In this document: piece by piece, positions 1 to 8,459 of the stretch
Position numbering within the stretch: the stretch's first letter is position 1
Layout: every line of letters begins with the position of its first letter
DNA from: Clostridiales bacterium UBA1758
GTDB lineage: Bacteria > Bacillota > Clostridia > Oscillospirales > UBA1758
Direction of reading: 5' to 3'
NCBI GenBank assembly: GCA_002315595.1
Contig: DCHG01000057.1
Coordinates: 17,378 to 46,911 of the forward strand
Length of the DNA stretch: 29,534 bases
Position numbers and translations under genes: made by a program
The notes under the pieces: generated by a model
Databases searched by the model: none
Told to the model about the DNA's origin: nothing
The model's input: only the letters and a program-made list of their open reading frames with translations

Positions 1-29
1 GAAAAGAGACGATTTTTGCAAAAAAAGGC

Positions 30-58
30 TTGACGGAGCATTGCATGTAGGTTATGAT
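30..58 (+). promoter_or_regulatory. Sigma-A-type promoter for the first gene
   Basis: TTGACG at 30-35 and TATGAT at 53-58 are separated by 17 bp, close to the housekeeping consensus. Transcription would start near 65, leaving a leader of about 45 nt before the start codon at 109. No other gene is visible in bases 1-108. Confidence 0.6.
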
Positions 59-108
59 AAGCGAAGAAAGGGTTTCGATCGAGCCGAGGTCGAAGCGGGA
101 AGAGTCAT

Positions 109-591
109 ATGGAATTTGAAATCAACGGATTTATCCCGGAACTGCTTGCAACCATGGCGGTATCCATGATGCCGATCGTTGAACTACGTGGCGGAATTCC
201 GCTTGGTGTGAGTTTGGGATTGCCGGTTTGGGCGGCATTCATTGCGAGCATGATCGGCAACCTTGCCGTTGTTATGCCGCTGATGTTGTTTACTCGACGG
301 GTGCTGGAATGGATCCGAAGTTTCCCAAAACTCCGCATTTTTTGCGATCGGATCGAAAAACGCGCCCATATCAAGGGCAGGATCGTTCGAAAATATGCGA
401 TTCCGGGACTGTTTTTGCTTGTTGCGATCCCTTTGCCGGGAACGGGAGCGTGGACGGGGGCACTCGTTGCAACGATCCTCGATCTGCGTGTAAAGCGTGC
501 GTTTCCCGCTATTATGCTCGGCGTATTTGTCGCGGGAATTATCATTGCACTGTTGACCTACGGCGTCGACGCAATATTACTGATTCATTAA
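109..591 (+). CDS. Small multidrug export-type membrane protein (COG2426 family)
   Basis: A 160-residue polytopic membrane protein. The motif MPIVELRGGIP (residues 21-31) and the glycine/proline-rich IPLPGTGAWTGA (108-119) are hallmarks of the Sm_multidrug_ex family (PF06695). Hydrophobic segments cover roughly residues 10-35, 40-62, 97-125 and 132-158, with a basic cytoplasmic loop around 62-96. The length is normal for the family. The family name comes from weak links to drug export; the true substrate is unknown, and I infer only a membrane transport role. It starts behind a GGAAGAG sequence and its own promoter, and it ends 24 bp before the GH13 gene, so the two are probably co-transcribed. 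Confidence 0.8.
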   Translation: MEFEINGFIPELLATMAVSMMPIVELRGGIPLGVSLGLPVWAAFIASMIGNLAVVMPLMLFTRRVLEWIRSFPKLRIFCDRIEKRAHIKGRIVRKYAIPGLFLLVAIPLPGTGAWTGALVATILDLRVKRAFPAIMLGVFVAGIIIALLTYGVDAILLIH

Positions 592-615
592 ATGAATATA
601 GAATGGAAGGTAAAA

Positions 616-2664
616 ATGAAGATTTATCAGAACATTACCGTGGAAAAAAACAACGGATCCCTCGTTTTTGCAAATGATAAGGTGCATTTGGCGTTCGATA
701 TGGATACCGGCGTACTTGTCGATGTTGCTTATGAGGGAAAAGCCCTCACCGTCGGTGAAAAGAAAAGCGAGGTCGTCCTCGCTCTCGACGGGAAATATGT
801 CGCCTACCATGTCAGAAATGAGGGCGGCGCGTTCATGCACCCAGAAAACCCGATGATCGTTGATGAAACGCGCCTTGTCGATTGGAATGTTGAACGCGGC
901 GTCGGCGAAGTGACGCTGACACTGATCTGTGATACCACCGTCGGCAAGCTTGAAAAGAGCTACACGCTTTCCTCCAAAGAAGAAAAGAATGTCATTACGC
1001 GCCGTTTTGCCCTTCATGCGACGCGCAAGCTCCGCATTGACGAGGCCGCGTTGATGCTTCCGAAGCTGAATTTGACACAGAATGAAGAAGTCAGCTCCTT
1101 TGACGCATTCCTATGTCGCGGTGAAAACGGTGCGGCGATGATGTGGGCGGGTTCGTTCCGCGATGAATGCTCCACCGTCAAGGTGGAGGACGGCTATCTG
1201 ACCCACCGCAACTATCTTTGCGCGAAGGTCGAATCCGGCGAAACCATCCGCTTCGGCGAGGATTTCATTGCGCTCGAGACCGCCGAAAACTGGATGGACG
1301 CGGTATCTGCGGCACAGCGTCAGCATACGCGCGCAGGTCTGATCTGCAAAAATCCGATGAAGGATTTCGACCGTATTGCCATTTACGAGGTGACGATCGG
1401 CTCGTGGAGTAACCCGAACGGACCGGTTGAGCCGTATAAGCGCGTCGCTGACCTTGTTGCCGATCTCGACCGCATCAGGAGTCTTGGCTTTAATGTCATT
1501 CAGCTCATGCCGTCGATTCCGTTCCCGTCGTATTCTGCGGAGGATCTGACCGATCTTTGCCTGCAAAATGCGGGTGGCGAGGATATTACGCCCCTTGTCA
1601 AGGGCTTGCATGAGCGCGGAATGCGTCTCATTATGGATATCGTTCTGCACGGCGTTCTCGATGCTGACGGTCTTTCGCTCAAAATGGAAGAAAGCCTCGA
1701 AGAAATTGCAAAGAAAACCCGCCGCCATGTGGTTCACCCGCTTCGTACCGAGCATCCAGACTGGTTCATGTACGGTGATGACGGTGCGATGATGCGCACC
1801 TACACATGGTCGTTCGATCATGCGAACGGGGAATGGCAGAATTATCTGGTCGAAGCACTTGCGAGCTATGTCAGCAAGTACGATGTCGATGGCTTCCGCT
1901 TTGACGCGCTTGAATGGTCGCAGACGCCGAACTGTGCCGACGGTCTGCCGTATCGTGGCGGATCGCATCTGCGCCGCGGCAACTATGAGCTTTACAGCAA
2001 GCTCCGTACCCGCATTGATGCGATCAAGAAAAACATTCTTTGGATGGATGAAAACCCTCATGTTTATCTTGCGGATGTGATGTATGCCTGCTACGGTGCG
2101 AGCACGCCGGTATATTTGCAGGATGTTCACGACGGCATGCGCACGGCTACCGAGCTGCAAAGATTCCTTGCTCTTCGCGACAGATATTATCCGCAGGGCT
2201 TCTCATTTGTTCAGTACGGTGAAAACCACGATATTGTTGAAAACAAGAACTCCCGTAATTTCCTTGCCAATGAATATGGCTTCCCGTTTGCACAGCTTCA
2301 AATCACCTTTGGCGCAATGGCGGGCGGTCCGTTCATGTGCTTCATGACCGGCGAAAAGGGCAATGAAGAGGTCATTCGCAATGATATTGCCCTGCGTGAT
2401 CGCTTCCCCGAGCTCTTTGTTGAAACCAAGCCGAACTTTGAGAGGGCGATCTGCGACGATGATGCGATTCTCTGCGTTTCCCGCAAGAAGGGCGAGCGCG
2501 AGTTCGTCGGCGTATTCAATACCGGCAAGGCGGATAAGGATGTCACGGTCAAACTTGACGGTGCGAAGATGACAGGTATTTGGGAAAATGCCATCACCGG
2601 TGAAAAGGTCGATGTGTCGAAACTCCACCTCGACGGTGAACGCTACATTCTTTTGATCAAGTAG
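616..2664 (+). CDS. GH13 alpha-amylase-family glycoside hydrolase
   Basis: A 682-residue enzyme of the alpha-amylase clan. The four conserved GH13 regions are readable: region I as DIVLHG (near residue 341), region II GFRFDA with the nucleophile Asp430, region III WMDENP with the acid/base Glu479, and region IV YGENHD with the transition-state Asp539. About 250 residues before the barrel look like a beta-rich N-terminal domain, and about 100 residues after it form the usual beta-sandwich. No signal peptide is seen, so it is probably cytoplasmic and acts on imported or stored alpha-glucans. The start at 616 is chosen because GGAAGG lies just upstream; the earlier ATG at 592 touches the previous stop codon and has no ribosome site. 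Region I has Leu-His-Gly where most members have Asn-His, so the exact specificity is uncertain. Confidence 0.85.
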   Translation: MKIYQNITVEKNNGSLVFANDKVHLAFDMDTGVLVDVAYEGKALTVGEKKSEVVLALDGKYVAYHVRNEGGAFMHPENPMIVDETRLVDWNVERGVGEVTLTLICDTTVGKLEKSYTLSSKEEKNVITRRFALHATRKLRIDEAALMLPKLNLTQNEEVSSFDAFLCRGENGAAMMWAGSFRDECSTVKVEDGYLTHRNYLCAKVESGETIRFGEDFIALETAENWMDAVSAAQRQHTRAGLICKNPMKDFDRIAIYEVTIGSWSNPNGPVEPYKRVADLVADLDRIRSLGFNVIQLMPSIPFPSYSAEDLTDLCLQNAGGEDITPLVKGLHERGMRLIMDIVLHGVLDADGLSLKMEESLEEIAKKTRRHVVHPLRTEHPDWFMYGDDGAMMRTYTWSFDHANGEWQNYLVEALASYVSKYDVDGFRFDALEWSQTPNCADGLPYRGGSHLRRGNYELYSKLRTRIDAIKKNILWMDENPHVYLADVMYACYGASTPVYLQDVHDGMRTATELQRFLALRDRYYPQGFSFVQYGENHDIVENKNSRNFLANEYGFPFAQLQITFGAMAGGPFMCFMTGEKGNEEVIRNDIALRDRFPELFVETKPNFERAICDDDAILCVSRKKGEREFVGVFNTGKADKDVTVKLDGAKMTGIWENAITGEKVDVSKLHLDGERYILLIK

Positions 2665-2718
2665 GTTCATATTTTGAACTTCTCTCCGTCAAAAAACAAT
2701 GAAATAAAGATTTTTTAC

Positions 2719-2747
2719 GGTCAGTGCTTCGGCACTGACCCTTTTTT
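2719..2747 (+). terminator. Intrinsic terminator with UUCG tetraloop
   Basis: GGTCAGTGC (2719-2727), a TTCG loop and GCACTGACC (2732-2740) form a perfect 9-bp stem followed by C and six T. It ends the two-gene operon of the membrane protein and GH13 enzyme. Confidence 0.92.
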
Positions 2748-2757
2748 ACATAGAAAA

Positions 2758-2804
2758 ACTCCCTCTATGATTGACAGTTTTTCACAGTTTCTCATAAAGG
2801 GAGT
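2758..2804. repeat. Imperfect 13-bp inverted repeat
   Basis: ACTCCCTCTATGA (2758-2770) pairs with TCATAAAGGGAGT (2792-2804) with one mismatch. The 21-bp spacer contains ACAGTTT twice. It lies between the GH13 terminator and the end of the GH109-like gene. No T run follows on either strand, so it is not an obvious terminator. It could be a small mobile-element end or a scar, but no transposase is nearby. Confidence 0.45.
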
Positions 2805-2856
2805 AATGTCATGTTGTACTGGTCGACTTTTCTACATCGGTGGGGTTTGTCCCGGG

Positions 2857-4068
2857 TTATTCGTAAACGGACTCGTCCACTTCCGCAAGTGAGTAAATGC
2901 TCTTCGGCGCTGGCTCTCTGCGAACCCATCTGCCCTCTGTGAAGTCGGGAATGGCCATGGGCATGGAACCCATGGAAATGGATTCCTCCGATAGCACCGA
3001 TACCGCCATCATGGCGGCGGCATCATATACATCCAGCGGGGTTTCGGTGCGGTTTTTTACGGATTCAAGGAAGGCACGCATCACGAGCCAGTCCATACCG
3101 CCGTGACCGCTTGTGAAATCCGTCGCATTGGTCTTTTTCCACAGGGGATGGTCGTACTTTTCGTAGTACGTCTCAATGTCCTCCCACTTTTCCTCAGGAG
3201 AAATTCCGTCAAAATACACAGAGTGCTTGTCCGCCAGCCAAATGCCCTCTGTGCCCTCCAACAGCCCCAACCGGGAATACGGGTGCGGCAGGGAAATGTC
3301 GTGGGTAAGTTCAATGGTTTCGCCACCGGCGCACTTGATAACGGTTGTCACAACATCGCCTTCTGTATAGGGAAGTTCCTGTCTTCCTTTTTTGCGGTTC
3401 ATGGTATTAAAGCCCCTACTCTTGGATGCGGTGGCAGTGAGGGTGAGCATCCGATTACCACGGTTGACGGAAAGCCAGGTCATGATCGGACCTAATTCAT
3501 GAGTGGGGTACAACTCGGCGTTTCGGTGCAGGTTGTGATAGCAACGCTCGCGGTCGTCCTCAAAACTACTGATATGCTCTCTCAAATCGTGACGGTAGCC
3601 ACCACCGCAGTGGATGACTTCTCCGAACAGACCTTTCTTCACCATGTTCAGAACCGCCATTTCCTCTCGGTTGTAGCAGCAGTTTTCCAACATCATAAAA
3701 GGCATCCCGGTTTCCTGACGGGCACGCACCAGATCCCAACACTGTTGCAGGGATTGTCCTGGACCAACTTCGCTTGCGGCGTATTTACCGGAACGCATTG
3801 CTTCAATGGCGACCGAGATGTGGTCATTCCAGGAGCCAAGCATCAACACGGCATCATTATCATCCCTGACAATCGCTTCTTTGTGGTTCAAAGTGGCGAA
3901 CACCTCTCGACCGTAGGTCTTACGGCAGAGTTCCTGAGCAGCTTCCAATCTATGAGGCAGTCGGTCACAGATGGCAGTGACATCAACATCCTCCATTTTC
4001 AGCAGTTCACCAAGCCACCAGGCGCCCCTACTGCCCAGGCCAACAACCGCAATTCTGATTTTATCCAT
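2857..4068 (-). CDS. Gfo/Idh/MocA-fold protein, GH109-like (NAD-dependent alpha-N-acetylgalactosaminidase type)
   Basis: A 403-residue protein with an N-terminal Rossmann motif VVGLGSRGAW (residues 8-17). It lacks the EKP lysine motif of ordinary Gfo/Idh/MocA dehydrogenases and has ASEVGPGQ (98-105) instead. The block NCCYNREEM, the pair Tyr187/His190 in YPTHELGP, GHGGMDW (321-327) and DVYDAAA resemble GH109 enzymes. Those cleave alpha-GalNAc by transient NAD-dependent oxidation at C3 rather than by direct hydrolysis. The substrate here is inferred. The start is set by AAGGAG 11 nt upstream of 4068; the frame stays open further upstream to 4200 without support. The codon choice looks different from its neighbours (more CTG, CAG, GAG), which may mean transfer. 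It sits at the end of the carbohydrate cluster, with its own possible promoter. Confidence 0.8.
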   Translation of the reverse strand: MDKIRIAVVGLGSRGAWWLGELLKMEDVDVTAICDRLPHRLEAAQELCRKTYGREVFATLNHKEAIVRDDNDAVLMLGSWNDHISVAIEAMRSGKYAASEVGPGQSLQQCWDLVRARQETGMPFMMLENCCYNREEMAVLNMVKKGLFGEVIHCGGGYRHDLREHISSFEDDRERCYHNLHRNAELYPTHELGPIMTWLSVNRGNRMLTLTATASKSRGFNTMNRKKGRQELPYTEGDVVTTVIKCAGGETIELTHDISLPHPYSRLGLLEGTEGIWLADKHSVYFDGISPEEKWEDIETYYEKYDHPLWKKTNATDFTSGHGGMDWLVMRAFLESVKNRTETPLDVYDAAAMMAVSVLSEESISMGSMPMAIPDFTEGRWVRREPAPKSIYSLAEVDESVYE

Positions 4069-4123
4069 ATTCGTTTTCTCCTTTTGATTGATCATTCGGA
4101 AAAATTCTTTTTTGATTTTGTTT

Positions 4124-4153
4124 AGTATAGCATACCGCAAAGCCGAAGCACAA
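4124..4153 (-). promoter_or_regulatory. Possible promoter of the GH109-like gene
   Basis: On the minus strand TTGTGC (4153-4148) and TATACT (4129-4124) are 18 bp apart. Transcription would start about 50 nt before the gene, consistent with separate expression from the upstream glycosidase gene. The -35 match is only partial. Confidence 0.4.
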
Positions 4154-4261
4154 TGAACAGGATGAATAACAATACTGCTCTGTTTTTGTGAAAAGAGCAA
4201 AGGTAAACCGTTGCGGAATGCGGGTTTGCTCGTGCTTCTCTTTTTGGAATGGGCATTTTGA

Positions 4262-6214
4262 TTACTTGATCTCTATAATTTCGTGAATGTGAAGCGAAGC
4301 AAGATCACATTCAAATCGTCCGTCCTTTATCACGCCTTCCAGTGGTTGATTTCCGGGACGCAACATAACGGATTGCGCACCCTCAATTGAGAGATGAAGT
4401 GGGCCGATCGGGGTGATCTCATCGACCGTCAATTCACGCGGATCGCCGTGTGCGCCGCTTGTATTGACGAGATGAATATAGCACTTTTCGTCCTTTTTCA
4501 TCACCGTCACATCGCAGAAGCGAGAACCTGTGACTTCGACGATCGGCCGGTAAGCACGCTTGCGGAGCGTGGTAACAAGTTCACGGATGACCGCTGTCAT
4601 GCCGAGATGATACGAGCGTCCGAGTGCAAAACCGATCGCGGCAATCTTTCCTTTGCCGAAAGGGATCTCGACGGCGACGTCAAAATGCGGGTCGGGAGTA
4701 CCCGAAAAATTGACGCAACCCTGCGCAAGTACCTCAGCATTCTTACCCGCGACGGAAACGGCGGGAAGGGAAGCGGAAGTCCATCGCTCACCATCGATCG
4801 AATAGTGGCAAATACGGTTGAAACTACCGTCACCGATGGAAAGTGACGCACCTGCCCGGATAACGGCATCCAACGCCTTTTTGCCGGAGACAACAAGATA
4901 ACCGCCGTTTTCGGCATATTTGAGCAGTTTTTCGGCGGAAGGTGCGTCAAGTTCTTTTTCGATGTCGTTGACAAAGATCATCGGGAAACGATTTGGCTCG
5001 GCATCAAGCAGGTTGTGCTCGCTTCGTATATCGACGGAAGCCTGCGTTTCACAGAGCAACTGCGTCAAGCCGCGAAGCGGCTCATGCCCGTCCTGATGAA
5101 ACAAATACGGGCAGGCAAGATAATGGTCATGACGCGAAAAAAAGATCGCGGTCTGCGGAATAAGACGACCTTTGTGGGAATATGGCTGACGCTCACGGCA
5201 GAATTTTACAACTTCGGTCATTGCCGAAATTTCCGGCATACGGGGCGTACCATCGGACTGCATCGTGATATAATCCTGATATCCGCCGCCGAGGGAAAGC
5301 ACCATGGCGGCTTCCTGTTTGAGTTGTTCGGGTTCCTTCGGGACAAAATGGGATAGTCCTGCGGGATTCCAACGGAAATTCCAACTCATCAAGTCCCACG
5401 GGGCATCCTGCGATTCGATGACACGGGCACAGAAACGGGCGGTGTTGAGGGAATTATCCGCCGCATAATCGCCGGAAATAAAGTCGATATTTGCCCAAAT
5501 TGGTTCCGGCATAAGGTCGGTGAATGCCCAGTTGCTCGCAATCTGGAAATCGGGATATTCTTTATGTACTTCGTCGACATAGTGACGAAGGTATTTGCGG
5601 AAGCCTTCACGACAGAAATTCCGATAATCTTCGTAATATGGCATATCGGGCTTGACCGGGGGCATATTACGAAGGTCGATGCCGGTTTCATCATAGTATT
5701 TTTGCAGTGCGATCGGGTTAAAATCCACCTGCGTGCCCCATGCTTCGCCGTCAATCCAAATGCCGTCGACGCCGTATTCGCCCGCAAGTTCTTTGAGTTG
5801 CGGGATCAAAAGATCGTCGACATAACTGCCGAAAACGGAGGTCGCCTGAAAATCCGGGCGAAGTTGTTCATCAAAGCGCGCCTGATCGGGGTGATCGGCA
5901 ACATATTTTTTGTCGATGACGCCTGAGTAGTGCATGAATAGCGCAACGCCATATTCCTTGGTCACACGCCGCCAAAGGCGAAGCGTATCCTGCGCCATGG
6001 GATAGGCGGCGTTGCCGAGTTTGGTCGGGTAACTTGTCCAGCCGGGATGACCTTTACAGTCGATTTGCAAAAAGTCGGGGCGGATCTTTTCGCAGATTTC
6101 GCGAATCATTTTCTCCGTCAATCGACCGCCGATGGGTTCGCGGACGGAGGCGGGATTTGCGTGAAAATCGAAATGTAGACCGAAAAAACAGTCTTTTCTG
6201 CGTTTTGTTTCCAT
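4262..6214 (-). CDS. Putative glycoside hydrolase, TIM barrel plus GATase-like domain, family not assigned
   Basis: A 650-residue protein with no signal peptide. The first 340 residues look like a glycosidase TIM barrel. GLHFDFHAN (12-20) starts strand 1, and GIWIDGEAWG (151-160) carries Asp155 and Glu157, the likeliest catalytic acids. NWAFTD and FISGDY (about 229-250) are later strand ends. Residues 350-460 resemble the class-I glutamine-amidotransferase-like domain found in GH42 and GHL6-type proteins (PMIFVNDIEK, then NGGYLVVSG). The rest is a small beta domain. The overall layout recalls GH42/GHL6 or distant alpha-fucosidase-like families, but I cannot name the substrate. The start at 6214 has GAGAGGAA upstream. 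It follows the dehydrogenase gene across an intrinsic terminator, so its expression may be attenuated relative to upstream genes. Confidence 0.65.
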   Translation of the reverse strand: METKRRKDCFFGLHFDFHANPASVREPIGGRLTEKMIREICEKIRPDFLQIDCKGHPGWTSYPTKLGNAAYPMAQDTLRLWRRVTKEYGVALFMHYSGVIDKKYVADHPDQARFDEQLRPDFQATSVFGSYVDDLLIPQLKELAGEYGVDGIWIDGEAWGTQVDFNPIALQKYYDETGIDLRNMPPVKPDMPYYEDYRNFCREGFRKYLRHYVDEVHKEYPDFQIASNWAFTDLMPEPIWANIDFISGDYAADNSLNTARFCARVIESQDAPWDLMSWNFRWNPAGLSHFVPKEPEQLKQEAAMVLSLGGGYQDYITMQSDGTPRMPEISAMTEVVKFCRERQPYSHKGRLIPQTAIFFSRHDHYLACPYLFHQDGHEPLRGLTQLLCETQASVDIRSEHNLLDAEPNRFPMIFVNDIEKELDAPSAEKLLKYAENGGYLVVSGKKALDAVIRAGASLSIGDGSFNRICHYSIDGERWTSASLPAVSVAGKNAEVLAQGCVNFSGTPDPHFDVAVEIPFGKGKIAAIGFALGRSYHLGMTAVIRELVTTLRKRAYRPIVEVTGSRFCDVTVMKKDEKCYIHLVNTSGAHGDPRELTVDEITPIGPLHLSIEGAQSVMLRPGNQPLEGVIKDGRFECDLASLHIHEIIEIK

Positions 6215-6234
6215 GGGTTCCTCTCTTTTTCAGT

Positions 6235-6264
6235 AAAAAAGGGCGCCCGATCGGGAGCCCTTTG
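6235..6264 (-). terminator. Intrinsic terminator between dehydrogenase and glycosidase genes
   Basis: Read on the minus strand, GGGCTCCCGA and TCGGGCGCCC form a near-perfect hairpin with one G-U pair, preceded by AAA and followed by a run of six T. It lies 10 bp after the dehydrogenase stop, before the glycosidase ribosome site, so it can act as an intra-cluster attenuator. Confidence 0.8.
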
Positions 6265-6274
6265 ATTGGAATAA

Positions 6275-7339
6275 TCAGAAAACGATTTCTTTATTCTGCT
6301 CGGAGGAGTCGTAGATGCCCTGCATAAGGCGAGAGGTGATGACGGCTTTGTCGATGTGACTCGGAAGTTTTTCGCCGGAACGGATGCAATCGAGGAAACG
6401 GTCGAGTTCGTTCTGGAACATATCGTCCGATTCGTCCTTCGGATTTTCTTCGGTATAAAGTTTGCCGTCCTTGGCACCGTACATTTTGAAACCCGCGCCG
6501 TAATCCAAACGAATACCGGCTTTGTCGCCGATGAAGTCGATGTAGTTTTCATCTTCGTTGATGTTTTGTGCCCAAGCGAGGTTGATGGTGATGGTCGGGC
6601 CTGCGGTGCGAACGAAAGCGGTGATACTGTCATCGACGTCGTAGGTGCCGTTCACATCACGCGTCATTTCACTCCACATATAGTCATAAGTGTAGTCGGC
6701 GATGTTTTTGCCGAGTTCACAGAATGCACGACCGGAAGCGGAGATCGGCTCAGGATCGTTGCAGCAGTACATGACGATGTCGAGGAAGTGAACGCCCCAG
6801 TCGATAAGGCTTCCGCCGCCGGCAATGGCTTTGGTGGTGAATGCGCCGCCGATGCCCGGAATGGAACGGAAGGCACGCTTGTTGATCACGACATGATAGA
6901 CATTGCCGAGTTCGCCGTTCTGTATTTTTTCGCGGATGATATTGACGGATTTGTTGAAGCGGTTGACAACGCCGATGTTGAGAACCTTGCCGGTCTCATG
7001 CTGAACGCGTTGCATTTCGAGGGCTTCGGAATAAATGCGTGCAGCAGGCTTTTCGCAGAGAACGTTTTTGCCTGCACGAAGCATATCGCAGGAGATGATG
7101 GAGTGCATTCTGTTTGGCGTGCAGATGGAAACCGCTTGAATTTCGGGATCGTCGCAGACGACATGATAGTCGGTGATGGCGGTACCGCAGCCATACTTTT
7201 CAACGGCGGCTTGTGCACGCTCCGGGATGATGTCACAGAAGTACTTGATTTCGCAGGTATCATTTTTCATATACGACGGAATGTGCGCAGCATTCGCAAT
7301 GGTACCGCAGCCAATGACGGCAACTTTGATCTTTTCCAT
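6275..7339 (-). CDS. Gfo/Idh/MocA family NAD(P)-dependent oxidoreductase
   Basis: A 354-residue sugar dehydrogenase-like protein. The Rossmann motif VAVIGCGTIA (residues 6-15) binds the nicotinamide cofactor. CEKPAA carries the conserved Lys97 of the EKP motif, and GSLIDWGVHFLD holds the paired Asp180 and His184 expected at the active site. The length is typical. Unlike the GH109-like protein in the same cluster it has the complete dehydrogenase motif set, so it probably oxidises a sugar, inositol or glycoside hydroxyl. AAAGGAG lies 11 nt before the ATG. It is 69 bp downstream of the isomerase/epimerase gene on the same strand, and these two enzyme types often act together in polyol or keto-glycoside metabolism. 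Confidence 0.88.
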   Translation of the reverse strand: MEKIKVAVIGCGTIANAAHIPSYMKNDTCEIKYFCDIIPERAQAAVEKYGCGTAITDYHVVCDDPEIQAVSICTPNRMHSIISCDMLRAGKNVLCEKPAARIYSEALEMQRVQHETGKVLNIGVVNRFNKSVNIIREKIQNGELGNVYHVVINKRAFRSIPGIGGAFTTKAIAGGGSLIDWGVHFLDIVMYCCNDPEPISASGRAFCELGKNIADYTYDYMWSEMTRDVNGTYDVDDSITAFVRTAGPTITINLAWAQNINEDENYIDFIGDKAGIRLDYGAGFKMYGAKDGKLYTEENPKDESDDMFQNELDRFLDCIRSGEKLPSHIDKAVITSRLMQGIYDSSEQNKEIVF

Positions 7340-7408
7340 AAGTGTTTTCTCCTTTATTCAATAAATTATCTATTTGAACCTTTCTCTTTCGAAAGGCTAT
7401 GGAACGGA

Positions 7409-8260
7409 TTATTTGTTTTTTAGAAAATCGACGGCTTTGGCGATATCCTTTGCCGGATCGGCGCCACATTCGCGTTCAATGGTCAAGAAACCCTTGTAGC
7501 CGATGGATTTCAGTGCGGCGAGGTATGCGTCGAAGTTGACCGAGCCTTCACCAAGCGGGGTTTCAAGGAAGTAGTCGCCCATACGAAGATCGCCGATCCC
7601 GCCTTCCGCAAAGAAGTCATAAATGATCTTCGGATCGGTCTGTTTGAGCATCTTGCCGTCCTTGGCGTGGGTGTGAACGATGTAATCGGAAAGCGTCGTG
7701 ACGGCTTTGACGGGATCGTCGCCCGTGACCATGACGAGGTTTGCCGGATCGAGATTGACGCCGACGCCCTTGGAGATCAGGCTATCAAGAAAACGACGCA
7801 GACGCTCGGCGGGTTCGGGACCGGTTTCGATTGCAAAGAAGGCACCGCAGGAGTGTGCATATTCGGCAAGTTCATCACAGGCACTGTGAAGTGCGTCGTA
7901 TTCACGGGTGGTGTTATCCGCGGGAACAACGCCGATATGCGTGGTGATGATGTTGGTGCCGAGTTCCAACGCAAGGTCGACGATGCGTTTGGAGCGTTCG
8001 ACTTTATCGGGATTTTCGTTTGCACGGGTGAAACCGTGTCCACCGAGGTCACCGCAGAGGGCACTGACGGTCAGCCCGCAGCCTTCGATGATGTTGCGAC
8101 GCTCGACAATGTCGGCGTGGGAGAGGTTTTCAGGGCTCATATCCCCGGAGACTGCGTATATTTGAACGCCGTCCGCACCGAGACGAGCACATTTTTCCAT
8201 GCTCTCACGGAACGGAAGATTCAAACAGTCGGAAATAATGCCGATTTTGAACGGATTCAT
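7409..8260 (-). CDS. Sugar phosphate isomerase/epimerase-like TIM-barrel protein (AP endonuclease 2 fold)
   Basis: A 283-residue protein of the xylose-isomerase-like TIM-barrel superfamily. The expected metal ligands are readable: Glu145 in AIETGPEP, Asp171 in NLDPANL, His198 in HTHAKDG and Glu262 in TIERECG. Members epimerise or isomerise sugars, inosose or 3-keto sugars, or cleave keto-glycosides. The exact reaction cannot be read from sequence. The start at 8260 has a strong GGGAGG; the frame is open upstream to 8893 but that part is antisense to the transporter gene. It is first in the minus-strand carbohydrate cluster and directly precedes the Gfo/Idh/MocA dehydrogenase. Confidence 0.85.
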   Translation of the reverse strand: MNPFKIGIISDCLNLPFRESMEKCARLGADGVQIYAVSGDMSPENLSHADIVERRNIIEGCGLTVSALCGDLGGHGFTRANENPDKVERSKRIVDLALELGTNIITTHIGVVPADNTTREYDALHSACDELAEYAHSCGAFFAIETGPEPAERLRRFLDSLISKGVGVNLDPANLVMVTGDDPVKAVTTLSDYIVHTHAKDGKMLKQTDPKIIYDFFAEGGIGDLRMGDYFLETPLGEGSVNFDAYLAALKSIGYKGFLTIERECGADPAKDIAKAVDFLKNK

Positions 8261-8377
8261 GGTACATCCTCCCATGTTTTGATGTATAGTATAAATGTAG
8301 CATATTCCATTGTTTTTTTCAAGAACAAAATTCACTCTTTTATCGTAATATACAAAGTTATCCCGTTTCAGTTTGTC

Positions 8378-8406
8378 TTGAATAACCGACGGAAAAGTGG
8401 TATGAT
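8378..8406 (+). promoter_or_regulatory. Promoter of the cation transporter gene
   Basis: TTGAAT (8378-8383) and TATGAT (8401-8406) are 17 bp apart. Transcription would start near 8413, giving a leader of about 47 nt with GGAG before the ATG at 8460. No metal riboswitch fits in so short a leader. Confidence 0.65.
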
Positions 8407-8459
8407 GATACTCGTTACATAGATTTGTTCTGCCGTGGGCAGAGAACGGAGATAATAGC

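Noticed and set aside
1111..2160. A 349-residue minus-strand open frame opposite the GH13 gene.
   Set aside because: The GH13 catalytic regions lie on the plus strand; the antisense product has no recognisable motif.
3499..4125. A 208-residue plus-strand frame opposite the GH109-like gene.
   Set aside because: It overlaps a gene with clear Rossmann and GH109-like motifs and has no ribosome site.
6356..7423. A 355-residue plus-strand open frame opposite the Gfo/Idh/MocA dehydrogenase.
   Set aside because: It is antisense to a complete enzyme with clear motifs and arises from codon bias; no start signal or family match is visible.
8413..8459. Manganese riboswitch ahead of the cation transporter.
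   Set aside because: The leader is only about 47 nt, too short for a yybP-ykoY element, and no such motif is seen.
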